Of a stretch of 64,000 nucleotides of DNA, positions 32,667 to 41,578 are shown piece by piece. The translations under genes and the position numbers were made by a program. The DNA comes from Burkholderiales bacterium (lineage in GTDB: Bacteria; Pseudomonadota; Gammaproteobacteria; Burkholderiales; Burkholderiaceae_C), in the NCBI GenBank assembly GCA_016185015.1, contig JACPOI010000020.1, positions 62,001 to 126,000 on the forward strand, written 5' to 3'. Under the pieces are notes generated by a model. It ran no database searches and had not been told where the DNA came from. It saw only the letters and a program-made list of their open reading frames with translations. How positions within the stretch are numbered: the stretch's first letter is position 1; every line of letters begins with the position of its first letter.

Positions 32667-33208
32667 TGGCTACGCAGGGACAGAACAAGCGCTGGTGGAT
32701 CCTGGGGCCCTTGCTGCTGGGGTCGTTCTTGCTAGCCGTGTTCGGCGATAAGACACCAGCCGATGATGTTGTTGCTGTGGTGGCACCGCGCGTGCAGCCG
32801 GCTGAACTCCCAGGGCAGCGTGTGACCGTGGCGGCCATGCCGGCACCAGCTCCTGACGCGCAGGTCTTGGTGCCGCGTCACCAGTTGGTGAAATCCGGCC
32901 AGCGTGCGCCAGTGCGGGATTTGTTCAGCCAGCAAAGCTGGTCCCCGCCGGCGCCCAAGCAGCAGCCGGTGGTTGTCCCTGTGCCAGCACCGACCGCACC
33001 GCCCATGCCTTTTGCTTATCTTGGCAAGAAGCTGGAAGGTGGTGCCTGGGAGGTCTACCTGGGACAAGGTGAGAAGACGTTTGTGGTGCGCGAAGGCCAG
33101 GTGCTGGAGGGGCAGTATCGTGTGGAGTCGATCAAACCGCCGCAGATGGAGTTGATGTATTTGCCGCTAGGCCAGGCCCAGAACCTGTCGATTGGAGAAA
33201 CACGATGA
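32666..33208 (+). CDS. PilP/GspC-like protein
   Basis: A 180-residue protein with an N-terminal membrane segment (WWILGPLLLGSFLLAVFG), a long Pro/Ala/Val-rich periplasmic linker, and a small C-terminal beta-domain (PFAYLGKKLEGGAWEVYLG...TFVVREGQVLEGQYRVESI) of homology-region type. PilP and GspC use such a domain to contact the N0 domain of the secretin, which is encoded next. The start ATG overlaps the upstream stop (TGATG). Confidence 0.75.
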   Translation: MATQGQNKRWWILGPLLLGSFLLAVFGDKTPADDVVAVVAPRVQPAELPGQRVTVAAMPAPAPDAQVLVPRHQLVKSGQRAPVRDLFSQQSWSPPAPKQQPVVVPVPAPTAPPMPFAYLGKKLEGGAWEVYLGQGEKTFVVREGQVLEGQYRVESIKPPQMELMYLPLGQAQNLSIGETR

Positions 33209-35499
33209 AATGGATCGGGAACGGACGCCCCCGGCGGTATCTGCTGGGCTTGCTGATCGGTCTCGTGTTGGCGGGCTGTGCCAGTGAACGTGCTTACCGT
33301 GAGGGACAGGATCTGGCGCGAGAAGGGCGTACCGAGGATGCCTTGGTTCGTTTCGAGGAGGCGAGCCGGCGTGATGCGGACTCGGCCAAGTTCCGTATCG
33401 CCGTTCTGCAGACGCGTGAAGGGCTGGTTTCCGCAGCCCTGGCGGCGGGACGCAAAGCCCTGGACGAAGAGCGCTACGACGATGCACGCGCGGCCTATCA
33501 GCGTGCGATGACCTGGCAGCCAGGCAATTCGCGAGCGCAGGAGGGGCTCAATGCGATTGCGGCTGCCCAGCGGCATACGAAGTGGATGAGTGCGGCGCAG
33601 CAGGCCCTGGACCGCAAGGAAGACAAGGAGGCGGAGAGCTGGGCGCGGATGGTGCTGACGGAAGACCCACAACATCGCAAAGCACGGACTTTCCTGCAGA
33701 GCTTGGAGGACAGCAGTCAAAAAAAGGCTGGTGTTGCGTTGTTGGCGGAGGCCTACCGCAAACCCATCACGATTGAGTTCAAAGACACGCCCCTCAAATC
33801 GGTGTTTGAGGTGATTTCGCGCACCTCGGGCCTGAACTTCCTGTTCGACAAGGATGTACGTGCGGACCAGAAGACATCCATCTTCCTGAAGAACTCGACG
33901 ATCGAAGCGGCCGTAAACCTGACCCTGCTGACGAACCAGCTGGAGCAGCGGGTGCTTGATGCGAATTCGGTGCTGATCTATCCCAACACGCAAGCCAAGC
34001 AGAAGGACTATCAGTCTCTGACGGTGAAGGCTTTCTACCTGGGCAATGCGGAAGCCAAGGTGGTGGCCAGCACGCTGAAGACCATCCTCAAGTCGCGCGA
34101 TGTGGTGGTAGACGAAAAGCTCAATCTGCTGATCCTGCGCGATACCCCGGAGGCGATACGGATGGCTTCGCGGCTGGTGGCCATGCATGACGTGGGCGAG
34201 TCGGAGGTGATGCTGGAGGTGGAGATCCTGGAGGTCAAGCGCACGCGCCTGCTGGACCTGGGGATTCGCTGGCCAGACCAGATCGCTCTCAGCCCTCTGG
34301 CCGCATCGACCGGCGCGGTGACGGTGGCCGATCTGCGCGGCCTGAATTCCGAAACCCTGGGCGCGACGATCGGGCCGACCACCATCAATGCCAGGAAGGT
34401 CGATACGGACACCAACATCCTGGCCAACCCGCGCATCCGGGTGCGTAATCGCGAGAAAGCCAAAATCCTGATTGGCGAGCGCGTGCCCAACATCACATCC
34501 ACCTCGACGGCGACCGGCTTCGTGGCGGAATCGGTGAACTACGTGGATGTAGGCCTAAAGCTGGACGTGGAGCCGACGATCTCCATCGAGGGTGATGTGG
34601 CCATCAAGATTGCGCTGGAAGTGAGCAGTGTGACCAGCCAGATACAGACCAAATCGGGATCTTTGGCCTACCAAATTGGCACGCGAACAGCGCAGACCAT
34701 GCTGCGCCTGAAGGATGGCGAGAACCAGGTGCTGGCCGGTTTGATCAACAGCGAAGACCGGCAGACCGGCAACAAGGTGCCAGGTCTTGGGGAGATCCCG
34801 TTACTGGGGCGGCTATTTGGTCAGCAGCGTGACGATACGGCCAAGACCGAGATCGTGCTGTCCATCACTCCGCGCATTCTGCGCAATCTGACGCGTCCTG
34901 GTAGCGCCAATCTGGAGTTCGAGTCGGGAACAGAAACCAGCCTCAGTGGTTTCAGCTGGGGTAGCCCGGACGCCGCGACGAAAGCTGCTGCCGCCACAGG
35001 AAATGCGCCGGCTGATGGGGGTGCCAAGCCAACGAACGGAGCAGCTGCGCCGCAGAGCAATGGCGATGCCGGTTCGCAGACACCTACGGCACTGACTTGG
35101 CAGGGTCCGGAGAGGGTCAAGGTTGGCGACGTGTTCGCGGTGCAGCTGACGATGCAGTCCAGCCAGCCCGTGATGAGCCTGCCGCTGGCGGTCGGATTCG
35201 ATGCTCGCAGCATGCAAGTGGTGTCCGTAACTGAAGGAGATTTCCTCAAGCAGGGTGGTGTACAGACAAACTTCAGCAGCCGGGTAGACCCGAGCGGCCA
35301 GATCGTGCTGACGGTGACGCGTTCCGGGGATTCAGGGGCCACCGGTAGCGGGGTGGTGGCAACGGTGAACCTGAGGGCCACGGCGGCCGCCGGCGCCGAT
35401 GCACGTGTCCAGCTGTTGACTGCGGCACCTGTGGCCCAGGGCGGTAAGGCGGTGAGTGCGCCTTTGCCGTCGCCGCTGGTGATCGGCGTTGTTCCTTGA
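33205..35499 (+). CDS. gspD: Secretin lipoprotein with TPR head and C-terminal cohesin-like domain
   Basis: A 764-residue outer-membrane secretin. Lipobox LVLAGC (Cys near residue 25) follows the signal peptide. TPR-like helices occupy about 26-165. Secretin N-domains start at KPITIEFKDTPLKSVFEVIS. The pore domain ends with the signature KVPGLGEIPLLGRLFG and VLSITPRILRNL. After a Gly/Ala/Pro-rich linker, residues about 630-764 form a beta-sandwich resembling a cohesin (RVKVGDVFAVQLTMQS...LPLAVGFD...VTEGDFLKQGG). Cohesin tails on secretins are unusual; this one could hold a cargo protein or another secretin at the cell surface. Together with the gene order, it marks a secretion-pilus hybrid, closer to MSHA or PilMNOPQ than to a classical GspC-D-E order. 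Confidence 0.88.
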   Translation: MKWIGNGRPRRYLLGLLIGLVLAGCASERAYREGQDLAREGRTEDALVRFEEASRRDADSAKFRIAVLQTREGLVSAALAAGRKALDEERYDDARAAYQRAMTWQPGNSRAQEGLNAIAAAQRHTKWMSAAQQALDRKEDKEAESWARMVLTEDPQHRKARTFLQSLEDSSQKKAGVALLAEAYRKPITIEFKDTPLKSVFEVISRTSGLNFLFDKDVRADQKTSIFLKNSTIEAAVNLTLLTNQLEQRVLDANSVLIYPNTQAKQKDYQSLTVKAFYLGNAEAKVVASTLKTILKSRDVVVDEKLNLLILRDTPEAIRMASRLVAMHDVGESEVMLEVEILEVKRTRLLDLGIRWPDQIALSPLAASTGAVTVADLRGLNSETLGATIGPTTINARKVDTDTNILANPRIRVRNREKAKILIGERVPNITSTSTATGFVAESVNYVDVGLKLDVEPTISIEGDVAIKIALEVSSVTSQIQTKSGSLAYQIGTRTAQTMLRLKDGENQVLAGLINSEDRQTGNKVPGLGEIPLLGRLFGQQRDDTAKTEIVLSITPRILRNLTRPGSANLEFESGTETSLSGFSWGSPDAATKAAAATGNAPADGGAKPTNGAAAPQSNGDAGSQTPTALTWQGPERVKVGDVFAVQLTMQSSQPVMSLPLAVGFDARSMQVVSVTEGDFLKQGGVQTNFSSRVDPSGQIVLTVTRSGDSGATGSGVVATVNLRATAAAGADARVQLLTAAPVAQGGKAVSAPLPSPLVIGVVP

Positions 35500-35505
35500 G
35501 GGCGT

Positions 35506-36024
35506 ATGCGCGGCCTATTTGTACCGCTGAAGCAAGGGTGCGGCCGACTGACGCAGCGGGGGCAAGGCTTCACGCTGGTCGAGCTACTCGTGACCCTGGC
35601 CATCCTGGCGGTGCTGGCCAGTCTGGTGGTGCCGGTAGCGCAAATCCAGGTGCAGCGAGGCAAGGAACAGGAACTACGGGCGGCGCTGACCGAAATTCGT
35701 GCGGCTATTGATGCCTACAAAAAAGCTGGCGATGAAGGACGGGTACCACGCGATGCGGGCACGACGGGGTATCCCAAGACTCTGGATGTCCTGGTCGAAG
35801 GAGTCATTGACCAGCGAGATCCGAAGCGCGGCAAGCTGTACTTTCTGCGGCGCATTCCCCGCGACCCATTTTTCGAAGACCCGAATGCCGAAGACGCCCA
35901 GACCTGGGGCAAGCGCTCCTATGCAAGTGAACCGACAGACCCGGCCGAAGGGGACGATGTGTACGACGTCTTCACCTTGTCGACGCTGACGGGTTTGAAC
36001 GGTGTGGCTTTGAGGCGCTGGTGA
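35506..36024 (+). CDS. Type II secretion pseudopilin (GspG-like)
   Basis: A 172-residue prepilin with a long leader (about 21 residues) ending in [20 protein letters not shown], with Glu at +5. The mature part has a helix rich in Glu/Lys ([22 protein letters not shown]) and a C-terminal domain containing [16 protein letters not shown], the G-type core. It is a pseudopilus subunit of the same operon. Confidence 0.85.
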   Translation: MRGLFVPLKQGCGRLTQRGQGFTLVELLVTLAILAVLASLVVPVAQIQVQRGKEQELRAALTEIRAAIDAYKKAGDEGRVPRDAGTTGYPKTLDVLVEGVIDQRDPKRGKLYFLRRIPRDPFFEDPNAEDAQTWGKRSYASEPTDPAEGDDVYDVFTLSTLTGLNGVALRRW

Positions 36025-36401
36025 TGACGATGCACAGAAGAGGATTCACCCTGATCGAGCTGCTGGTGGTGCTGGCCATCGTGGCGACGCTGCTGACATT
36101 GGTGGTTCCCCGCTATGTCGACCGGATCGACTTGGCCAAGGAGACCGTACTTCGGGACAATCTGCGCGGCGTGCGCGATGTCATCGACAAGTTCTACGGA
36201 GACTGGGGGCGTTTTCCGGAGAGCCTGGAGGAATTGGTTGAGAAGAAATACCTAAAGACGCTGCCGGTTGATCCACTGACCGAATCTGAGCTTACGTGGC
36301 AGATCGTTGAGGTGCCCAGTGGCTACAAGGGGCGGATTTTCGATATTCGGAGCGGCGCCCCTGGGAACGGGCGCAACGGGCGGCCTTATGCGGAGTGGTA
36401 G
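36024..36401 (+). CDS. Type II secretion pseudopilin (GspG-like, small)
   Basis: A 125-residue prepilin: short leader [24 protein letters not shown] with Glu at +5, then an amphipathic helix and a GspG-like C-terminal part (FYGDWGRFPESLEELVEKKYLKTLPVDPLT). The ATG overlaps the stop of the previous gene. One of four pseudopilin-type proteins in the operon. Confidence 0.85.
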   Translation: MTMHRRGFTLIELLVVLAIVATLLTLVVPRYVDRIDLAKETVLRDNLRGVRDVIDKFYGDWGRFPESLEELVEKKYLKTLPVDPLTESELTWQIVEVPSGYKGRIFDIRSGAPGNGRNGRPYAEW

Positions 36402-36975
36402 CCGGCAGGCCTCGTCCAGGCTGCAGGCCGAGCATGGCTTTGCCTATGTGTTGCTGCTTTTGGGTGTCGCTGTCCTGGCGTTGGGCGCCTCGGCTGCCTT
36501 GCAGTTGAGCGCTCAGTCAGGACGCAGAAATGCGGAGCAATCGCTGCTTTTTGTGGGGGGCGAGTTTGAGCGAGCGTTGTACAGCTACGCGGGCGTCCCC
36601 GCTGCGATGGTCGTCACTGGGGCTCAGCCCGGTGCACTAGCGGCGCGTGGACCACGCAGCCTAGAGGAGTTGTTGAAAGACCCGCGGGTTCCGGGCGTGC
36701 GGCGGCATCTGCGCCAGCTGTACGCGGACCCAATGTCCGGAAAGTCGGAGTGGGGTGTGGTGCGCGACCCTGCTGGTTTCATCATCGGTGTGCACAGTCT
36801 GGCAGAAGGTCAACCAATCAAGCAGCTGGGATTCGACGCCAGACATGCGCATTTCGAAGAGGCGCCCAACTACGCCAAGTGGGTTTTCGGCCTACCGATG
36901 GCGCAGATGCAGACTTTGCAAAAAGCTGGCGCACCAGCCATGCCTGCTGCAGCTAAGCCCGCGGGTGAGAAATGA
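36388..36975 (+). CDS. Minor pseudopilin without Glu+5 (GspK-like)
   Basis: A 195-residue protein read from ATG 36388, which overlaps the upstream stop. A leader ends in HG|FAYVLLLLGVAVLALGASAAL, like a prepilin, but position +5 is Leu instead of Glu. Lack of Glu+5 is typical of GspK, the tip subunit, which does not need to pair with a neighbour helix. The remaining domain (ALYSYAGVPAAMVVT..., VRRHLRQLYADPMSGKSEWGVV) is short compared with GspK. A tip role is inference. Confidence 0.7.
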   Translation: MRSGSRQASSRLQAEHGFAYVLLLLGVAVLALGASAALQLSAQSGRRNAEQSLLFVGGEFERALYSYAGVPAAMVVTGAQPGALAARGPRSLEELLKDPRVPGVRRHLRQLYADPMSGKSEWGVVRDPAGFIIGVHSLAEGQPIKQLGFDARHAHFEEAPNYAKWVFGLPMAQMQTLQKAGAPAMPAAAKPAGEK

Positions 36976-37661
36976 AGATGTCCTTGAAATGCACCCTATG
37001 GCTTGGGATGATCCTGAATGGCGCATGCTCAACCGGAGCTTGGGCGCAGGCGGCATGCGAAAGATACGAACTGTTGACGCCGCAGCGGGGGACACAGATT
37101 GCAGATCGTCAGCCAGAGTTGCAGTGGGGAGGTGACCCACACACCAGTTATAGAGTGCAAGTGGCTGTGGTCCTTCCCGAAGGACGCGTGCTTGAGTCTA
37201 TTGATACCGTGGTGATCGGGAATCGCTGGCGCCTTGGCGCACCCGTTTCCGTCTTGACGTCTGCGGTGAAGGTCATCGTGAGTCGCAACTGTTCTTCTTA
37301 CTCAGTTCAGGATCTGCATGCCCAGGGGCCACTTTTTGTAATTCAAGCGGCGGAACAATGTGCCTTGACGCCACGTTCACTTCGGCGGCAAGGCGATACT
37401 CTCTATTGGATGGCCCCTGCTCACGCGGATAAGTTTTTGATCCAGGTTTTTGTTGTGACACAGACTCCGGATGGTGCAGCTACAACCCGGCGGATCGGTG
37501 ATTACGATATGACGGTGGCAGCGTGGAATCTACCCGCGAGTATCAAAGCGCTGCTCGACTCCGGTAGAAGCACAGATAGTTCTTGGGTGGCGACAGTTCA
37601 AGCGCGCTGCGGAACACTGTGGAGTCATCCACAGGCAGTGCCATTGAACGCCAATCCGTGA
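36972..37661 (+). CDS. Exported protein, last gene of the secretion operon
   Basis: A 229-residue protein with a signal peptide ending GAWAQA and about four cysteines in the mature part. The text PQRGTQIADRQPELQWGGDPHTSYRVQV recalls fibronectin-like or Big-type beta-sandwich repeats; two such domains may be present (residues 30-115 and 120-225). The start overlaps the previous stop, so it belongs to the operon. Possible cargo or surface-exposed component; no family named. Confidence 0.65.
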   Translation: MKMSLKCTLWLGMILNGACSTGAWAQAACERYELLTPQRGTQIADRQPELQWGGDPHTSYRVQVAVVLPEGRVLESIDTVVIGNRWRLGAPVSVLTSAVKVIVSRNCSSYSVQDLHAQGPLFVIQAAEQCALTPRSLRRQGDTLYWMAPAHADKFLIQVFVVTQTPDGAATTRRIGDYDMTVAAWNLPASIKALLDSGRSTDSSWVATVQARCGTLWSHPQAVPLNANP

Positions 37662-37843
37662 GTTCGAGCATTCAAACTGACGATCCTTGGGTTATGTTAT
37701 GGATTCAAAAGAATTGGGATTTCTTCAATAATGACAAGCTCTTAGGATTGATCTACTGGACGGTTTATCACGCAGGCGCCGTTTTATTTCGCAAGTTTTG
37801 CGATCTACATTACGTTAGACCGCACAGCACACTGGGAGACCTT

Positions 37844-38533
37844 ATGCGCAGCTACCTTAATAGAAGAGAACTTTTTCGAGCGACGCTAGCTGTCGCCTCT
37901 GTTGGATTTCCTTGTGTGGTGAATGCAGAAAGTCCGGTCAATTCCTTACCAAACCAAGCTACCAGAGAAAAACATGACTTCGTTGTAGCGGCAATGAAGG
38001 AAAACGATGAAGCCTTTTCAAGGCGCCTTGCTGAGCTGGCGAGAAGTGGCATCCATCCGTTCATGATTGTCTCGACACTCATGCCGTTCGGTGACTGGGA
38101 TTTTTATTATGTGAAGGGCGGAAGCATTTCGTGGGGGCCAGACACTGGCGGCGATATGGTGAAGATTGAAGTAACCGTCCCAGAAGGGTTTGTGACGGAC
38201 TTGGCCAGCATACCGCGTGCCTTCTGGTCGATTAGACGGCCTGAAGGACGACACGCTTTCGCGGCTGTGGTTCATGACTATCTCTACTGGACTCAAATAA
38301 AGACGCGCGAGGAGTCCGACAGTATCTTTAGGCAAGCGATGCTTGACTCAAAGCTTGATAAATCAGAGGTTGAAGTTCTGTATCAAGCGGTGCGTCAGTT
38401 TGGTTCTGCGGCTTGGGAGGGCAATAAGAAGCTAAAGGCAACGGGCGAAAAGAGATTGCTAAAGGTTCTGCCCACCGACTACACGACAAGTTGGAGTGAT
38501 TGGAAGAAGCAGCCCGGGGTATTTCAGGACTAA
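37844..38533 (+). CDS. DUF1353 protein with Tat-type signal
   Basis: I take ATG 37844, preceded by GGGAG, giving 229 residues; the open frame reaches further upstream but overlaps the gene before. The N-terminus RRELFRATLAVASVG is a twin-arginine-like signal sequence. The C-terminal region has the DUF1353 wording: VPEGFVTDLASIPRAFW, HAFAAVVHDYLYWTQ and ESDSIFRQAMLDS. DUF1353 proteins are best known from phage and prophage tail regions and have a His/Asp-rich pocket suggesting an enzymatic or metal-binding role. AT content is higher than in the secretion operon before it. Confidence 0.8.
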   Translation: MRSYLNRRELFRATLAVASVGFPCVVNAESPVNSLPNQATREKHDFVVAAMKENDEAFSRRLAELARSGIHPFMIVSTLMPFGDWDFYYVKGGSISWGPDTGGDMVKIEVTVPEGFVTDLASIPRAFWSIRRPEGRHAFAAVVHDYLYWTQIKTREESDSIFRQAMLDSKLDKSEVEVLYQAVRQFGSAAWEGNKKLKATGEKRLLKVLPTDYTTSWSDWKKQPGVFQD

Positions 38534-38970
38534 TCGCCTAGTCAGCGCTCAATGCTGTCGTTTTTGAAGTGCGGTCCAACCTATCATTTCAGCAGACTGC
38601 CGAGGCGGTCGCTGAATTCAATCGTTGAGCGTGCAAAAACCTGCACACCCCCAGAACCATTAGCCTCGCCATCGAGTCCATGCAGTCCCCTTGAGAAGAG
38701 GAGTTGCGCATAGCCCCATACAAACCCGTAGATCGCAATCCACGACTGCTGCCCCTGGTGTTTAGTGAGCGATATGGGGCCGCAACTGGACGCTCAGAGC
38801 TTCAAAGTGATAGACGGCAATCGCTGCACAGCTGCTGACCTCCAAATCCGAAATTTCAGCTCTAGGCCGATCTTTAACCCTTGACTGGGGATTGGGAACG
38901 ACTCTGTCTGAAGTAAGCGGTAGTCCAATACAGCTGTGACTGATCTGCTGTAGTGCCAAGAGCCAAAGGT
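38534..38970. other. Gene-free stretch with decayed coding sequence
   Basis: About 435 bases with no convincing intact gene. On the minus strand a readable but start-less frame (about 38583-38760; WIAIYGFVWGYAQLLFSRG) and a neighbouring 70-codon frame (38762-38974) look like pieces of older genes. No hairpin terminator or promoter motif stands out. Confidence 0.4.
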
Positions 38971-40128
38971 TCACTCTTTGTCCGGTGGACCATAGTCCAG
39001 TTCGACTTCGAACCCTTCTAGGGAGTAGCTACCGTCAGCGATCTCTATGTCGGTGCTCCAGTCGCTCGGCTGGGTATCAAGGTGCACGTCGGCGCAGGAC
39101 AGGAAGACCTCGACATCGACCTCTGCCTCAGTGGTGAACTCCTGCGCTCCGAGGCTCAGTTCCTCCTTGTCGATTGAATCCCAGGCAAAGAACTCGACGG
39201 ACACGTCGACGTTCGCCTTGACGCGCGCCGTTAGTTCGACAACCCACGTGGTGGGTTCACCCTTCACAGACCAGACGCTTATATCTCCATCGATGCTGTA
39301 CTCACCGACATTAGCGCCGTAGACCTCTGGCTCGATACGGTGCGACGAGCCTGTGTACACCTCAAAAGCATCCCACCGCGCGTTGCCAATGTGTTGATCT
39401 AGCGCGTGAGCGAGGGCAGCACCCAACGGCGAACCGGCGTCCTTGACCGCAGCTGCGATCTGCGTCTTGATAGATTCGGCGTGTTCATTGGTCGCAGCGA
39501 AGAGCTCGGTCAGTTCGTCGATAGAAGCAGCGCAGTACAGTGTTTCAGACTCGGCTGCGAATTGCTTCCACCCCTTATCGTCCGATGCGATGATCCCAAT
39601 GGTTTCGTTGTCCTTGGCGTACTGCTCCAGCTGCCACAGGCACATGGCATCCGGGAACTCTGACTTCTTCTTTTCGCTTAGGCCGAATGGAGGCTTCTGG
39701 GCGAAGTAGTCGGCGAAGAGGCTTCTCACTGCGTCTACACCCGCCGTGGGTAGGACGGCGCCTCGGCATTGGGCCGCGTAATTATGAACCTGCTGGGTGA
39801 ACTGCTGTGTTGCTGCCTCAATGGCATTGAGCTTGTCAACCGATCCCTGGACCTCTGAGACGTCAATTGTTGTCAGCCGGTGCAGTTCATTGGCAGCAAC
39901 GTGGAGCTGTTTGTGCGCTTTGAGAACTGATTCCATACGATGCTTGACGATCTCGCTGACCACGATCTCCGGCAACTGCAGTCCGATCGACTCGGGTAGT
40001 TGATTCGGCAGTTGATGTAGAGCGCCTTGCCCAAAGTTGTATCCAGCGGCCTGAATGAGATTGGTGTCGATCGAGAAGAAGGTGACCTTTTCCCATGCTT
40101 GGGCGGCAGTTGGTAAGTTTTTTGGCAT
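38971..40128 (-). CDS. PIN-domain protein (DUF4935-like)
   Basis: A 385-residue cytoplasmic protein. The first 200 residues resemble a PIN-type nuclease: first Asp in FFSIDTNLI (residue about 21), a Glu in the helix PEIVVSEIVKHRM, and the C-terminal acidic cluster FPDAMCLW...IIASDDKGW. This order fits the DUF4935 group (PIN-like). The last 120 residues form an acidic beta-rich domain. PIN proteins cut single-stranded RNA; large DUF4935 members often occur in defence or mobile DNA. Its role here is unproven. It is a single gene, facing away from the ietA-like gene. Confidence 0.75.
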   Translation of the reverse strand: MPKNLPTAAQAWEKVTFFSIDTNLIQAAGYNFGQGALHQLPNQLPESIGLQLPEIVVSEIVKHRMESVLKAHKQLHVAANELHRLTTIDVSEVQGSVDKLNAIEAATQQFTQQVHNYAAQCRGAVLPTAGVDAVRSLFADYFAQKPPFGLSEKKKSEFPDAMCLWQLEQYAKDNETIGIIASDDKGWKQFAAESETLYCAASIDELTELFAATNEHAESIKTQIAAAVKDAGSPLGAALAHALDQHIGNARWDAFEVYTGSSHRIEPEVYGANVGEYSIDGDISVWSVKGEPTTWVVELTARVKANVDVSVEFFAWDSIDKEELSLGAQEFTTEAEVDVEVFLSCADVHLDTQPSDWSTDIEIADGSYSLEGFEVELDYGPPDKE

Positions 40129-40697
40129 GTCTGATTTTCACCTATCGACACCTGTGACAGCCGTCACGCTGCTTCACAGGTCATCGGTTGACATCACTTC
40201 AGCAAGTAGCGCAACGACCGCCCCATACCAGGTAGCGATCGGCCACGCGCCTAGGTCGACTTGCGGAAACCGCTGGGCGGCTGATGTCGCCAGTTCCACC
40301 CAGCCTCGCTGAGGCCGGCAACTCCGAGGAAGCATATCCGTGCCTCATATCCACAAAGTCACGTCCAAAACGGGCTTTTTTGAGCGAACAGCTCGGCTCG
40401 TTCGATTTCTACAGACAAGCCCAAATGAGGCTATCTCTCTGAATTGATTGGGAAATTTCGTTTTCGAGTCAGCGGGGCGATGGCTTGGCTGCCAGGATAA
40501 ATCGTGGAAGCATGAGCAGGCCGCGCACAAAAGAACCATAAGCGTGCCGAAGCGGCACGCTTATGGTTCCAGCGACAAGGCCATGTTCGACGGATCATGC
40601 TGACCTTGGTAAAAAACTCATATTGACGAACTTATAAAACTAGTCATAAAATTAGGCATAATAGATTGAGCAAAATTTCAGGTGCAAAAAATTACAA
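40129..40697. other. Gene-free stretch before the ietAS-like pair
   Basis: About 570 bases between the divergent PIN gene and the ietA-like gene. It contains the 16-bp hairpin and, near its end, an AT-rich promoter-like region: TTGACG at 40623-40628 and CATAAA at 40645-40650, 16 bases apart, which could drive the ietAS-like genes. No open frame here is convincing. Confidence 0.45.
40533..40569. repeat. Perfect 16-bp inverted repeat with 5-base loop
   Basis: GAACCATAAGCGTGCC (40533-40548), a 5-base loop, then GGCACGCTTATGGTTC (40554-40569). It lies in the 570-base gene-free stretch 40129-40697. There is no T-run after it, so it is not a textbook terminator; it may be a protein-binding or recombination site, or part of a small RNA. 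Confidence 0.6.
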
Positions 40698-41578
40698 ATG
40701 ACGGCCATCGCTGACGAGTCTCATGAAATCGAAAAAGATTTCGCCAGTTTAGCCCGGCTGGCGTCCCAAGACGCGCATGACGACGTCCGGTTGTTGCTTG
40801 CTCGTCTCGTCCGCAAGTACCGACAGAAGCGCCCAGCATTGGCAGCTCAGCTGGACCAGACGCTTAAGAGCTCACAGACTCGCGGCGTGGGAGGTGTACT
40901 ACGCCGCGGCGACTTCGCCCCCAGTCCTATAGCGAGTGCTACTCCCGTGGATAGTGATTCAAGGTTAGCGCTCATCCGCGAATTCGATGATCGCCATGGA
41001 TTGCAGCCGCCGCTGCTCTCTGCTTCCGTGCATCGGCAGATCGAGTCCATTGTGCTCGAACGCCAGGGGAGCGAACGTCTCGCATCAAGGGGGATCACAC
41101 CGACTCGTTCCGCTATCCTCGTAGGCCCGCCAGGTGTGGGTAAAACCCTTTCGGCGCGCTGGATCGCCGCACGCCTGGGCAAACCGCTATGGGTTCTCGA
41201 TCTCACAGCCGTTATGAGCAGCCTGCTCGGAAAGACCGGCAACAACATGCGCGCGGCACTCGATCACGCGAAAGCGAACTCCGCTGTCTTACTGCTTGAT
41301 GAGATCGACGCGATCGCCAAGCGGCGCAGCGACGAATCGGACATTGGTGAGCTCAAGCGCCTCGTGACAGTCATTCTTCAGGAGGTTGACTCGTTGACCA
41401 ACTGCTTGACGACGGCATGGCCGCGCTTAGCAAACCGCAGCGATTGGCGCTCGCGATCGAGCTGGCTAAGAGTGGGCAGCACACTCACCAGGAGATCAGT
41501 AAGCTAACTGGCGTGGCCCGCGATACGATCCGGAGACATGCAGGGCCTTCGCCCCGAAAAGGAAGGGGACTCAAGTAA
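40698..41578 (+). pseudogene. ietA: IetA-like AAA+ ATPase gene with internal deletion and frame change
   Basis: The first 231 codons encode the N-terminal part of an AAA+ ATPase of the IetA type: Walker A LVGPPGVGKT (residues 141-150) and Walker B LLLDEIDA (198-205). After QEVDS the original frame ends in nonsense and stops at 41507. The +1 frame from about 41388 reads on sensibly (LVDQLLDDGMAALSKPQR, then a helix-turn-helix-like HQEISKLTGVARDTIRR) to a stop at 41576-41578, directly before the protease gene. The sensor-1, arginine finger and lid (about 100 or more codons) are missing. So a deletion with frame change joined the ends. Unless a sequencing error is involved, the ATPase cannot work normally. 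IetA partners the subtilase IetS in a phage-defence pair. Confidence 0.75.

Noticed and set aside
38583-38974. Readable minus-strand frames of 60-70 codons
   Set aside because: No start or family; more likely leftovers of decayed genes, so they are only mentioned in the gene-free entry.
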